This document shows, in pieces, positions 45,507 through 56,577 of a stretch of DNA of 64,000 nt. Source of the DNA: TIUS-1 sp964019505 (lineage in GTDB: Bacteria > Bacillota_I > Bacilli_A > Mycoplasmatales > Mycoplasmataceae); NCBI RefSeq assembly GCF_964019505.1, contig NZ_OZ026449.1:124001-188000 (forward strand), written 5' to 3'. The notes under the pieces were generated by a model. It worked only from the letters and a program-made list of their open reading frames with translations, was not told where the DNA came from and did not search any database. Made by a program: the position numbers and the translations under genes. Numbering within the stretch: the stretch's first letter is position 1; each line of letters starts with the position of its first letter.

Positions 45507-45647
45507 ATTATTTCTCCCTTCAATATAAAAAATATTGTAATCCCTTTATGCGCCAAATGACATAGATTTGAAAATATAATTATTTATATAATGTAAATAT
45601 AAAGTATTTTTAAATCTTTGATAACATTGCTATAATATTTGAGAGTT

Positions 45648-45736
45648 GGATTGATACTCAAGTTGGTGAAGAGGGCACCCTGCTAAGGTGTTAGGTCGGC
45701 AACGGCGCGAGAGTTCGAGTCTCTCTCAATCCGCCA
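45648..45736 (+). tRNA. tRNA-Ser (GCT)
   Basis: Acceptor GGATTGA/TCAATCC, anticodon loop CTGCTAA (GCT) and a long variable arm; 89 nt with CCA encoded. TATAAT sits at about 45631-45636. Confidence 0.94.
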
Positions 45737-45750
45737 TTATAGAATATTAT

Positions 45751-45776
45751 AGAAGTCTTAAAGGACTTCTTTTTTA
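45751..45776 (+). terminator. Terminator after tRNA-Ser
   Basis: Stem AGAAGTC/GACTTCT with a TTAAAG loop, followed by six T residues. Confidence 0.85.
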
Positions 45777-45811
45777 TCGGAGTATAATTATTCTAAATAC
45801 AAGGAGACTAT

Positions 45812-46063
45812 ATGTTTTATAAATTAAAAGAAAGACAAACTGTAAACTATTTCTATAGAAGTTCTGGAGATGAAGAATCAACTTTATCTAATGCAAAACA
45901 ACCAACCAATGGATCAATAATTAATTTAGATAAAATTATTTATATAGAAGAAGTTAATGATGAAACAGATGACAATATCTGAAACTTATATTTCGATGGA
46001 CATATTTATATTCCTGTTTCAGAAATTGATTGAATTGAAATAAAAAAATTATTAAAAGTTTAA
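45812..46063 (+). CDS. Small hypothetical protein, 83 residues
   Basis: A short acidic soluble protein (MFYKLKERQTVNYFYRSSG at the start) with no recognised motif; beta-rich pattern in the second half (NLYFDGHIYIPVSEIDW). RBS AAGGAG at correct spacing and a terminator behind it argue that it is real. Uses TGA for two Trp. Confidence 0.6.
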
Positions 46064-46065
46064 AC

Positions 46066-46095
46066 AAAAAAACTATTCGCATGAATAGTTTTTTT
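46066..46095. terminator. Bidirectional terminator
   Basis: Stem AAAAAACTATTC/GAATAGTTTTTT with a GCAT loop, between convergent small genes; it contains the stop of the minus-strand gene. Confidence 0.87.
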
Positions 46096-46849
46096 AAAAG
46101 CAATCTGTATGAAACATTATAAATTCATCTTTTAAATAAAATTTAAAATCTTTAGACAATATTATTCCATAACCAATTAGTTGTTCTAGTTTGTTTGAGT
46201 CATCTACAAATTGTTCAAGTTGTTTTGTAAAATCTACTTCTATGTTTGCTAGGTCTTTAACTTCTTTGGTGAACACATTTGATAGTTTTAAATATTTTTT
46301 TCATTCGCCGTCTATGTCTATTATTTGTTGACATAGATTACATTTGTAAATTATTTCACTATTTGTATCAGGATATGAATTAACATATTCATCATTTATT
46401 ATTTTGTGTTTGTAGTATTGAGTTATAAGCATTTCTTTTTCACGCAAGATATTTTTAAACTTATAAATATGTCTTTCAATTAATGACGCTAATTCTAATC
46501 TTGATCTATAAACACGTTCGTGTAGTTCTTCGATGTCGTCTTTAGTATTTTTTGAAAACTTTTGTTTAGCTTTATTTTTTGCAATGTTTGTTCTAAATGA
46601 TTCATCTAAAACGTGGATTGATTCTTTAGTGATATCGCTATTGATTGAAAAGATATCAGTTTGAAATTGTCTGTTTAATTCAGATAATTTATCTTCGTTT
46701 TTGGCAATTTCAGCTGCTTCTTCTTTTTTCTTTGATCAAATATTAAACTTGATAACAAAGACCCCAGAAACAATTGAAATCAATAGGGTAGCCAAAGCTG
46801 AAAATAAAGTTATTCAATCTGACGCTGTTAATGCTGCATATAAAATCAT
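46094..46849 (-). CDS. Single-pass membrane protein with CxxC, 251 residues
   Basis: N-terminal membrane segment at about residues 10-32, then a charged helical stretch with coiled-coil character (KKKEEAAEIAKNEDKL onward). CNLC at about residue 169 and a C-terminal HTDCF suggest a small zinc site of the C-x2-C plus H/C type, but spacing is large. Function unknown. The ATG with GGAGACC eight bases upstream was chosen; an in-frame ATG 15 bases earlier overlaps that ribosome site. Confidence 0.6.
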
Positions 46850-46919
46850 ATTGTTGGTCTCCATCTACTAAAATAATACTCTTTTTATTTATTGCTATTA
46901 GATAATGTGTACTTATATT

Positions 46920-47450
46920 TTATTCAATTGCAGAACCGCTATCTCCTAAAAAAACACGGATAGACAAGTTTAAAGATTCCACACGTAACTTAATGTTATT
47001 GAATTCAACTTTGTCTTTAACCATTATTCACTTGATGGCACTTACATCAATTACTTCATTGATTGCAAATGCCTTTGAATTATTATCATATGATCAATCG
47101 TATTTTGTAACATCACTTAATGTAATTGGGTCTAAACCAATAACAACAATTTTTTTGATATCAGCTTTTGATTCGTCAATTCAATTTCAAAAAGAAGATC
47201 TACTTGAATTATCAAACTCCAAACCAATTGATTCACTATGTTCAAAATATGATCAAACAATATATTCAGTGTGTATTTTATCTTTGATGTTGTTTACTGG
47301 ATTAATTCCATTTTCTAAAATAAAAATAGTATTTTGAACATCAGTGTAAAAAAGAAAACTTTTAACATCATTTTCTTTGGCGTGTCTTAGAATTTTCTTT
47401 TCTCCTGAGTTACGGAAAAATGATTTTTTGGTTACTTTATTTTCTTTCAT
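46920..47450 (-). CDS. Possible DarT-like/ART-fold protein, 176 residues
   Basis: Soluble protein. The segment FLFYTDVQNTIFILENGINP resembles the opening of DarT-family (DUF4433) ADP-ribosyltransferase folds, which read as Y-H-x-x-x-x-x-N-L-x-x-I-L-x-x-G. Later SYFEHSESIGLEF and IVVIGLDPITL followed by YDWSYDNNSKAF could align to the central and NAA-containing parts. The resemblance is weak and the catalytic Glu is not certain. A TATAAT lies about 9 bases before the ATG; an alternative TTG start at 47480 would add 10 residues. It is 70 bases upstream of the membrane/CxxC gene. Confidence 0.5.
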
Positions 47451-47567
47451 AATAGAATGATTATATCTAATTGAAATCAAAAGACTTGGATTTGGTATAA
47501 AGATTATTATTATATTTATTGCAAATAAACTATAATAATATAAATAAATTAGTTTAAGGCGGTTGCT

Positions 47568-48995
47568 ATGGCATCAATAAAAATGGATAAAATAACTTCT
47601 CGTGACATAGACTTTGCGAAGTGATATACGGATGTTATTAAAAACTCAAACCTAATAGATTATGGTCCATTAAAAGGAACAGTAATTTACAAACCATATG
47701 GTTTTGCCGTTTGAGAAAACATTAAAAGTATATTTGATGCCGAATTTAAAAAGTTGGGTGTTGATAATGTTTATTTCCCATTACTAATTCCTGAATCACT
47801 AATGATGAAAGAAAAAAAACACGTTGAAGGATTTGCTCCAGAACTATGAACAGTTACACATTCTGGTGATACAAAATTATCAGAAAGACTTTTTATTAGA
47901 CCAACAAGTGAAGTTATGATAGCAGATCATTGATCAAATGAAATCAGGTCACATAGAAATTTACCATTGAAGTATAACCAATGAGTAAATGTTATGAGAG
48001 CAGAAAAAACAACTAGACCATTTTTACGTGGTTCTGAATTTTTATGACAAGAAGGACATACTGTTCACGCATATGCTGATGAAGCTAAAAAGATGACTAA
48101 AGACATTTTAGATGTTTATTCAAAAATTGCCCGTGAAAAATTAATGATCCCAGTTGTTACTGGTGAAAAAACAGAACATGAAAGATTTGCTGGAGCAGAC
48201 GCCACTTATACAATTGAAGCCATGATGTATGATGGACAAGCATTACAGTCTGGTACATCACATTACTTAGGTCAAAACTTTACAAAAGGTTTTGATATTA
48301 AATTCCAAAACAAGTCTCAAAAAGAAGAGTTTGCTTATTCAACAAGTTGAGGTGTATCTACTAGAATTATTGGTGCAATAATAATGTCTCATTCAGATGA
48401 TTATGGATTAGTGCTACCAAGTTCAATTGCACCAATACAAGTTCAAATAATTAAAATTAAAGATACTGACGAAGTGTTAAAAGCTACAAAAAATATTGTA
48501 GATAAATTACAAAAAACATTCAAAGTTAATATTGATGAAACTGACAAATCATTTGGTTACAAAATTTCAGAAGCAGAAATTAAAGGTGTGCCAATAAGAA
48601 TTGAAATTGGACCTAGGGATTTAGAAAATGGATCTGTAACAATTTCAAGAAGAGATATAAGAGATAAAGTTTCAGTTAAGTTAGATGAAGTTGAAAAATA
48701 TGTAACTACACAAATGGCTGAGTATGACAAAAATATATTCAATATCGCTAAAAATAATTTAGATAAAAGAATTTACAAAGCAAATACAATCAAAGAATAT
48801 CAAGATATTATTAATAAAAAATCTGGTTTTGTTTTAGTTCCATTTTGCTGTGAAGTAGAATGTGAACAAGATGTTAAGAAAAAAACATCTACAAACTCAA
48901 GATGTATACCTGACGGTGTTGAGCAAGTTGAATCAAAATGTTTTAACTGCAATAAACCAACAGACAAAATGGTTTATTTTGCACGTGCTTATTAG
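47568..48995 (+). CDS. proS: Prolyl-tRNA synthetase (archaeal/eukaryotic-type)
   Basis: A 475-residue class II synthetase attaching proline to tRNA-Pro. Motif 2 is RPFLRGSEFLWQEGHT around residue 165, and the C-terminal zinc-type cysteines (FCCEVECEQ, then CFNCNK) mark the short ProRS type lacking the INS editing domain. That type is usual in mollicutes. Start ATG behind AAGGCGG. A hydrolase gene begins ten bases after its stop. Confidence 0.95.
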
Positions 48996-49004
48996 GAGAT
49001 AAAA

Positions 49005-49946
49005 ATGAAAGAATTACAAATAAAGTCAAATGACGATAATGAATTACATTTATATATTTGAGATGAAGTAAAAGAACCAAAGGGTGTTTTACAACTTGTT
49101 CATGGTAGTTGTGAACATGCAGCTAGATATGATGAGTTTGCAACTTACTTAAATAAAAATGGATGAATAGTTGTTGCAAATGATCACCGTGGTCATGGAA
49201 AAACCGCAGCTCTCCAACAACAACCTTTAGGTTATTTTGCAAAAGAACGTGGTTGAGCAAAATTGGTTGAAGACCTACACATGGTAAACAACTTTATCTC
49301 TAGTCATTATGGTGATTTACCGATTTCAATGTTGGGTCATTCAATGGGGAGTTTTTTAGCAAGAACATATATTATCTTGTACCCTAAAACAATTAAAAAT
49401 GTTATTCTTTCAGGGACTTCTTGATATTCAAAATTAGAACTTAAAGTAGGTCATAGTGTTGCTAAAAAACACCAAAAGAAATTTGGTGAAAAACACATTG
49501 ATGACTTTATTTACAAACTGTCTTATAAACCATTAAATAAAAAATATAAAAATTCGAAACATGGATGTGATTGATTAAGTGTTGATCAAGACAATGTAGA
49601 AAAATTTGTAGCAGATCCATTGTGTGGATTTGTGTTTACTTCTTCTGCATTTAAAGATTTATTTAGTGGATTAATGTTTAACCAGACAATATCAAAAATT
49701 GAATCAACTGATAAAGAGCTTCCAATAATGTTGGTATCTGGTAAAGATGATCCGGTTGGTAAATATGGAAAAATGGTTAAAAAGACATATAACAAATTTA
49801 AGAAACATGGATTGAATGTTGATATGAAACTATATACAAATGTAAGACATGAAATTTTATTTGATGTAACAAAAGATAAAGTTATGGAAGAAACATTAAT
49901 GTTTATGAATAAAGCAATTACAAAACCAAAACTAAAACCAGAATAA
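49005..49946 (+). CDS. Alpha/beta hydrolase, lysophospholipase-like
   Basis: A 313-residue serine hydrolase of the Hydrolase_4/monoglyceride lipase type. The nucleophile is Ser in MLGHSMGSF near residue 113, the oxyanion element is LVHGSCEH, the Asp is likely in GKDDPVGKYG and the His in VRHEILFD. Such enzymes cleave lysophospholipids or monoacylglycerols, useful for fatty-acid scavenging. No signal peptide, so it is cytosolic. It follows proS by 9 bases. Confidence 0.85.
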
Positions 49947-49959
49947 AGCTATAAGTTTT

Positions 49960-50000
49960 AGGTAAAAAAATGCATACGGTAGGTATGCATTTTTTTACCT
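49960..50000 (+). terminator. Strong terminator after the hydrolase gene
   Basis: An 18-bp perfect stem (AGGTAAAAAAATGCATAC and its complement) with a GGTAG loop; the right arm carries seven T residues. Confidence 0.88.
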
Positions 50001-50059
50001 AACTCAACATAGATGGTGGTTAATGAGTTATAATCATATTGGAAAGCAAAGGAGTTTAC

Positions 50060-50578
50060 ATGAAGTTAAACGATAAAACCCTTGTGCACGCATATAAACA
50101 TAATGGACTACTTTACAGAAGTTGGGCAAAACCAATAGTATTTAAAGAGACAGATGAATACATTATATTGAATAATAACAATATTTTAATCACAGAAAAA
50201 AATGGTAAAAAGTGAGTAACTAAAGATCCTGCTCTGTGAATATTGTTTAAAGAAAAGTGATATAACATCATCTGTATGTTTAAAGAAAATGGAATAAACT
50301 TCTACTGTAATATAGCTTCTCCATATATTTATGAAGACGGAACAATTAAATATATAGATTACGATTTAGATATTCGAGTATATGAAGATATGTCATTTAG
50401 AATATTGGATTTAAAAGAATTTAATGCTCATAGAATCAAATGAGAGTATGGTCCAGAAATCGTAAAAATTGTTTGAGAGACAATTGATGAACTAAAAGAA
50501 ATGATAAAGAAAAAAGAAGGTTTCTTTAATCAAAAACTAATAGAAGATTTATATGCTGAGTGTGTACAAAAGAAATAA
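50060..50578 (+). CDS. DUF402 nucleoside phosphatase (Ntdp/UPF0374)
   Basis: A 172-residue protein of the DUF402 family, like Staphylococcus Ntdp and B. subtilis YgaC, that hydrolyses nucleoside tri- and diphosphates. Family tracts present are KHNGLLYRSW near residue 13, FYCNIASPYIYEDGTIKYI near residue 86 and DYDLDIRVYED after it. The acidic residues likely bind metal. Monocistronic between two terminators. RBS AAAGGAG. Confidence 0.85.
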
Positions 50579-50580
50579 AT

Positions 50581-50613
50581 AAAAGTTCACCAAATTAAGG
50601 TGAACTTTCATTT
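50581..50613. terminator. Bidirectional terminator
   Basis: Stem AAAGTTCACC/GGTGAACTTT with an AAATTAA loop, between convergent DUF402 and RpiR genes. Confidence 0.85.
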
Positions 50614-50614
50614 A

Positions 50615-51385
50615 TTAAAATTTATTTAGTTTAGATATAACAAAATTGTTTAAAAATATTTGTTGTACTTTAACATTTCTAATTAGTGTGTTTCTTGTTT
50701 CTCTTTCAAATGCATAAAAGTTTATAACAACATCAACAGATTTATTGTTGATAAAAACTTTATTGCTTGCAGTAAACACAATTACTTTTACTTTATTTTT
50801 TGACAATACATTTTCAATTAACGAATCATATTCTTTATCATTAAATCGCTCACTAAAGAATATAACTAGGCCACTATCTTTTAACATTTTTATTCTATTT
50901 ATTGAACCAGAGATGTCATTTGTAGTAAATGATATTTTTTCAGTTAGGTTTAATGAGTTAGAAAAATCAAGAGCAGCTAGGTAGCTGTTTCCGTGTCCCA
51001 AACATCAGATTACTTTACTTTTATTAATTAATTTAATTGCAAGATTTAAATCAGAGTTGTTAATCAATTTACTTGTTTCTTCAATTGCATAAAAATCATG
51101 ATTCTTCATTGTTAGTATTTCTTTATTTTTACTTTCAGAAATCTTCGTGTAAATCTCTTGATTGTTTTTATGATCAAGAGATTTCTGTAAGAAAAATTGG
51201 AATTTCCGATAATTTTCAAAACCTGCCTTTTTAACAAACTTTGATATTGTCGAGATAGAAACACTAATTTCTTTTCCCAATGATTCAATAGGCATGCCTG
51301 CAATGTTTTCTAACTCTTTATTTAAGGCCCTAATGATGTGTTTGTCAGTAGGTGTCAGGCGCTCTTCTTTAATATTTATTTTCAT
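50615..51385 (-). CDS. MurR/RpiR family transcriptional regulator, second
   Basis: A 256-residue regulator: N-terminal HTH with SLGKEISVSISTISKFVKKA at residues about 34-53, C-terminal SIS fold with WCLGHGNSYLAAL and VIFFSER. Divergent from rbsK-ulaA-HPr by 108 bases, so it most likely controls that operon. It is a paralogue of the regulator near manA. Confidence 0.88.
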
Positions 51386-51493
51386 AATACCTCTATAAAT
51401 ATTATAAGGAAAATTTTTTTATATAAAATTAAAGTTTTGGAAAATAATGTTTTATTTGATGGTTGTATTACTATATTAGTAGGGAGAAATAAG
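51386..51493 (+). promoter_or_regulatory. Divergent control region of RpiR and the rbsK operon
   Basis: AT-rich 108-base stretch between the two divergent genes. It contains GGAAAATTTTTTT at about 51409 and TTTTGGAAAATAATG at about 51432, i.e. two GGAAAAT elements in direct orientation that could be regulator half-sites. AGGGAGAAATAAG is the rbsK ribosome site. Confidence 0.4.
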
Positions 51494-52408
51494 ATGAAGA
51501 AAGTATTAGTAATAGGTAGTGTAAATATTGATTTAGTGTTTACATCACCAAGACTTCCATTAAAAGGCGAAACTTTAATGGGGTATGAAATGAACAAATT
51601 TTTCGGTGGTAAAGGCGCTAACCAAGCATACGCTTTGGGTAGAATGAACGCTGATGTTACTATGATCGGAAAAGTTGGAGATGACGAATTTGGACATGGT
51701 TCAATTGAAAACTTAAAATCTGCTGGAGTAAAGACTCAAGGGGTTTTTGTTGGAGATAAACAAAACACTGGAATGGCAAACATTATTGTAGATGACAATG
51801 GAGACAATGTTATATTGTTAGTTCCTGGTTCTAATGTTGAATGAAAAAAAGGTAGTTTGACAAGTGAGCATAAAAAAATGATTGATGAATGCGACATTGT
51901 TGTAACTCAATTAGAAATGGATATTAGTTTTATTACAGAATTCATTGAATATGCGCATTCAAAAAACAAATTGATTGTCTTAAATCCTGGTCCAGCACAA
52001 GTGTTAGACAAAAACTTAATTAAAAAATGTAGCTTAATTGTTCCTAACGAAACAGAACTATACACATTAATGGGTTTAACTTATGGTGAAGATATAAATG
52101 ACTTAAAAGTTAAAGCGAAAGAATTTGTATTAGAACATGGTGTTGCACTGATAGTTACAATGGGTTCTCATGGATCAATCTATATTGATAAAAATGAAAC
52201 AATTGAACAATCAGCATACAAAGTAAAAGCAGTAGATACAACGGCTGCCGGTGATACATTTATTGGGTCATACATATCAGAAATTGCAATTGGTAAAGCA
52301 ATTAAAGAAGCTTTGGATTTTGCATCAAGAGCATCATCGTTAACGGTTTCAAAACCAGGTGCGCAAGTATCAATCGCTACTCGTAGTGATGTAGAAAAAT
52401 TTAAATAA
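51494..52408 (+). CDS. rbsK: Ribokinase-family sugar kinase
   Basis: A 304-residue PfkB-family kinase. N-terminal GSVNIDLVF, the GGKGANQAYALGRM signature and the C-terminal anion hole/ATP motif VDTTAAGDTFIGSY are intact. Ribose is the likely substrate but the neighbours (a UlaA-type permease and HPr, not an ABC importer) make another sugar possible. It is first in the operon, 13 bases before ulaA. Start at ATG with AGGGAG. Confidence 0.9.
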
Positions 52409-52421
52409 AAGGAAATAAACT

Positions 52422-53999
52422 ATGAACGAATTTTTATATTTTATTAAGGATTTCTTTGGGGCACCAGCGATATTAATTGCTATATTTGTGCTTCTAGGAA
52501 ATATCTTAATTAGGCGCTCGTTTAAAGAAACGGTTATTGCAACCATTCTTGGAGCTGCTGGTTTCTTTGCTCTTGGAGCAGGGGCCACATTAATGGGAAC
52601 AACTCTTAACGCATTTACACAATCATTTGGATTGTTAGTTGGTGCAGAAGGTGTTCTTCCTAACTCAGATGCACTTGCAGGTTCAATACTTTCAAATGCA
52701 CCACAAGTTGCGACTGTTGCATCATTGATGATGTTCTTCGGAATTGCATTAAATGTAACGTTGGCACGTGCAACACGTTTTAAATACATATTTTTAACAG
52801 GACACCACACATTGTTCTTAGCTGTTGCTTTATCATTATTATTTATATGAGCAGGTTTAGACCTATCAGCTGATGCGTGATATATGATCTTAGCTGGTGC
52901 AATATTCTTAGCAATATATATGACTGTAACACCAGCATTATCTAAACCATTTATGGAAACAATTACTGGTGAACAAAAAATGTACATCGGTCATGGTAAC
53001 TCTGTTGGATTATTCTTAGGTGGAGTATCTGGAATGTTGTTTGGAAAACTATCAAAAAACAAATTTAAATCAGCTGAAGAATTAAAATTCCCAGGATGAT
53101 TAAATATATTCTCAAATGGTACATTTGCTGTATTCTTTACAATGTTAGTACTGTTCTCTGCAATATATATTCCAGTATGAATTGTTGAAGGAAAAGATGC
53201 ACTAGCAACTGGCGGAATATTTAATTCAGACGCATCAATTCCAGCAAAAATATTAATCGATGCACTTTCATTTACAGCAGGATTTGAAGTGTTAGTAATG
53301 GGTATTAAAATGATGGTTGGTCAATTAGCACCAGCACTAGAAGGTATTTCTGCAAGATTTATACCTGGAGCAAAAATGGGAGTTGACGTTTCTGTTGGAT
53401 TATATTTCCAACCGACATCAGTTCTATTAGGGTTCTTGGCTTCATTTACAGCAGGTCTAATTGGTCTGGGGGTAACCTTTGGGTTGAACTCCGCCAACGC
53501 AGAGCTATTCCCTGCGGTAGTTATTCCGGGAATTGTAGTTCACTTCTTCTGTGGAGGAGTGGCAGCTACTTTTGCAAACGTTAAAGGTGGATGACCTGCA
53601 GCGTTAATTGGTGGATTTGTAAATGGATTGATCATTTCAATAGTTCCAGTTGTATTCTATGCAATGGCAATTGATTTCAACATGTTAGATGGTGAAGTAA
53701 TTGCAACTCAAGGTTTCCACTGAGCAGAATCAGATTACTTATTCTTAGCAGCTGCCGCCGCATTCGTGTCAGCAGCTGGTGTAGTTGGTAAATGAATATT
53801 CTTAGCAACAGTAATTATTGTTGCAATCGCATTAGTGGTTGATGGAATAATTCATGAAATCAAAGATAGAAAAAATAATCCTGAAAAATATATTGAGCTA
53901 AAAAGACAAGCTGAATTATTAAAAGAGGAATCTAAGAAAGCAAAAATAACTCAAGAAGTTAAAGAAGACGTTGTGCCGTCTGAAGTAGAAAACCAATAA
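52422..53999 (+). CDS. UlaA/SgaT-type PTS EIIC permease
   Basis: A 525-residue membrane protein with about ten to eleven segments, matching the ascorbate-type PTS EIIC (for example FFGAPAILIAIFVLLGNIL at the start, the MYIGHGNSVGLFLGG block, and VVIPGIVVHFFCGGVAATFA). A C-terminal cytoplasmic tail of about 50 residues is charged. Its partner EIIA and EIIB genes are not adjacent. The operon is rbsK-ulaA-HPr, so the transported sugar may be other than ascorbate. Confidence 0.85.
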
Positions 54000-54000
54000 T

Positions 54001-54273
54001 ATGAAAAGTGTTAAAGGTATTGTTATTAATGAACTAGGAATTCACGCAAGACCAAGTTCATTAATTGCTCAAGAAGCATCAAAGTACAATGTTGAGTTTA
54101 CGATTTTATTTAAAGGTAGAAATGCCAATCTTAAATCTATATTAAACATGACTTCGTTAGCTATGAAAAAAGACAATGAATTTATATTGGAAGCCAAAGG
54201 TGTTGATGAAGTAAATGCACTGAAAAAAATGGTTAGCTTTTTAGAATCAAACAAGTTTATCAAAGTAATTTAG
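54001..54273 (+). CDS. HPr family phosphocarrier protein
   Basis: A 90-residue HPr that carries phosphate from enzyme I to EIIA. The phosphorylated His is in IHARPSSLIAQEA (residue 16), and the regulatory Ser position is in LKSILNMTSLAMKK near residue 45. Whether it is the main HPr or a special copy cannot be told from this window. It starts one base after the ulaA stop, so the two are translationally coupled. Confidence 0.9.
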   Translation: MKSVKGIVINELGIHARPSSLIAQEASKYNVEFTILFKGRNANLKSILNMTSLAMKKDNEFILEAKGVDEVNALKKMVSFLESNKFIKVI

Positions 54274-54279
54274 TATTTA

Positions 54280-54316
54280 AAAATAATGGAGATGTCAGTC
54301 TTCATTATTTTTTTAC
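54280..54316 (+). terminator. Terminator after HPr
   Basis: Stem AATAATG(G)AGA / TCTTCATTATT around a TGTCAG loop, followed by TTTTTT. Confidence 0.78.
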
Positions 54317-54348
54317 TTTAATCAAAGACATTAAAGTAAGATAACTAT

Positions 54349-56154
54349 ATGGAAAAATCACGAATTAGAAACTTTTCAATTATTGCCCATATCGATCATG
54401 GTAAGTCTACACTTGCAGATCGAATTTTAGAATTAACAGGTGCAGTTGATAAACGAGAAATGCAACAACAATTGCTTGACACAATGGATATTGAAAGAGA
54501 ACGTGGAATCACTATTAAACTGAACTCTGTTCAATTAAAATACACATCAAAAAAAGATGGACAAGAATATGTGTTTCACTTAATTGACACACCAGGACAT
54601 GTTGATTTTACATATGAAGTGTCAAGATCGTTGGCTGCATGTGAAGGTGCACTTTTAGTTGTTGACGCTTCACAAGGTATCGAAGCTCAAACTCTAGCAA
54701 ATGTTTATTTAGCTTTAGAAAACAATTTAGAAATAATACCAATTATCAATAAAGTTGATTTACCAGCAGCAGACCCTGATCGTGTAAAAAAAGAAATTGA
54801 AGACATTATTGGAATTGATTGTAGTGATGCACCAATGATCTCTGCAAAAACTGGATTAAATGTTGAAGACGTTTTAGAAGCAATAGTTTCTAAAGTGCCA
54901 CCACCTGCGGAAGCAAATGATAGTGATCCATTAAAAGCATTAGTCTTTGATTCGTACTATGACAAATATCGTGGAGTAATGGTCTCAGTTAGGTTATTTT
55001 CTGGACGTGTAAAAGTTGGAGACAAAATTCGTTTTGTCCAATCTGAAGCTGAATATGATGTTGTTGAACTCGGAGTTAAAACACCATATGAAATTAAAAA
55101 AGATTCTTTAGAAGCAGGAGAAGTAGGGTGAATTGCTGCATCAATCAAGACCGTGAGAGATGTTCATGTTGGTGATACTGTAACTTTAGTTGATAACCCA
55201 ACTTTAGAGCCACTACAAGGATATAAGAAGCTAAATCCAATGGTATATTGTGGAGTTTATCCAATTGATACAGCGAGATATAAAGATCTAAAAGAAGCGC
55301 TTGAAAAAATTTCATTGTCAGATGCAGCTATTGTATATGAACCAGAAACTTCACAATCACTTGGTTCTGGTTTTAGATGTGGTTTCTTAGGAATGTTACA
55401 TATGGATGTAATCCAAGAAAGATTAGAAAGAGAATACAACTTAGACCTAATCGCAACAGCGCCTTCAGTTATTTATAAAATCACAAAAACAAATGGGGTT
55501 GTTTTAGAATTAGATAACCCAGCACAATTACCTGATCCTTCAACAATTAAAACAATTGAAGAACCATATGTAAAAGCTACAATAATGACTCCAGAAGCGT
55601 CGGTTGGTGACTTGATGCAATTGTGTCAAGAAAAACGTGGGATCTACATTGATATGGAAGTAATTGATGACACTCGTAGAACACTTATTTATGAAATGCC
55701 ATTAAATGAAATTGTTTTTGATTTCTTTAACAAACTAAAATCAATTTCAAAAGGTTATGCATCATTTGATTATGACTTCATTGGGAATAGGGTTTCTAAG
55801 TTAGTTAAAATGGATATCTTATTGAACGGAGATTTAGTAGATGCGCTATCAACCATTGTTCATCGTGACTTTGCACAAGGTCGTGGAAGTATATTAGTTA
55901 AAAAATTAAAAGAAATATTACCAAGACAAAACTTTGAAATACCCATTCAAGCAGCCATCGGTTCAAAAATTATTGCTCGCGAAACTATAAAAGCAATGAG
56001 AAAAGATGTAACAGGTTATCTATATGGTGGTGATGTTACACGTAAGAAAAAACTTTTAGAGAAACAAAAAAAGGGTAAAAAAAGAATGAAGCAAATTGGT
56101 TCCGTCGAGGTCCCACAAGAAGCGTTCATTGCAGTACTAAGAGTTGACGATTAG
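54349..56154 (+). CDS. lepA: Elongation factor 4 (LepA)
   Basis: A 601-residue translational GTPase. G-motifs: HIDHGKSTLADR (G1, residues about 14-25), DTPGHVDF (G3) and NKVDLPAAD (G4). The C-terminal LepA-specific domain ends VTGYLYGGDVTRKKKLLEK with KRMKQIGSVEVPQEAF. It remobilises stalled ribosomes. Full length; monocistronic. Confidence 0.97.
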
Positions 56155-56192
56155 TGGTATAATATAGACACGATTATGAAAGGTCTAAACAA

Positions 56193-56510
56193 ATGAGTAA
56201 AATTAACTTTGAAGAAGTATCATTCCAAATAATAGCATTTTCTGGAGATGCAAAAGGTTCTGCAATGCAAGCAATATTCCACGCTAAAGAGGGAAAATTT
56301 AAAGAAGCAGAAGCTGCACTAGCAGAAGCTGATTCACATATGAATCAAGCAAGTCACGCACACATGGATATTGTATCAGCTGAAGCTGGTGGAGAAAAAT
56401 TCCAAATCCCAGTACTGTTCATGCATGCTGAAGATCAATTATTAAGCACACAAACAATAATGCTATTGGCAAAAGAGTTTGTAGATGTTTACAAAAAAAT
56501 AACAAAATAA
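56193..56510 (+). CDS. PTS lactose/cellobiose-type EIIA
   Basis: A 105-residue helical EIIA. The phosphorylated His is likely in VLFMHAEDQLLST near residue 78, and the N-terminal stretch FQIIAFSGDAKGSAMQAI is typical of the family. It forms with EIIB (57502) and EIIC (57847) a complete set split by an unknown gene. The TATAAT at about 56158-56163 is a likely promoter. Confidence 0.88.
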   Translation: MSKINFEEVSFQIIAFSGDAKGSAMQAIFHAKEGKFKEAEAALAEADSHMNQASHAHMDIVSAEAGGEKFQIPVLFMHAEDQLLSTQTIMLLAKEFVDVYKKITK

Positions 56511-56534
56511 TCACCCAAAAGTGATTTTTTTTAT
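56507..56534 (+). terminator. Terminator after EIIA
   Basis: Stem AATCAC/GTGATT with a CCAAAA loop followed by TTTTTTT. Confidence 0.8.
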
Positions 56535-56577
56535 TGAAAAATTATATGTTAAAATTTTAAAAACAAACGAGGACATT

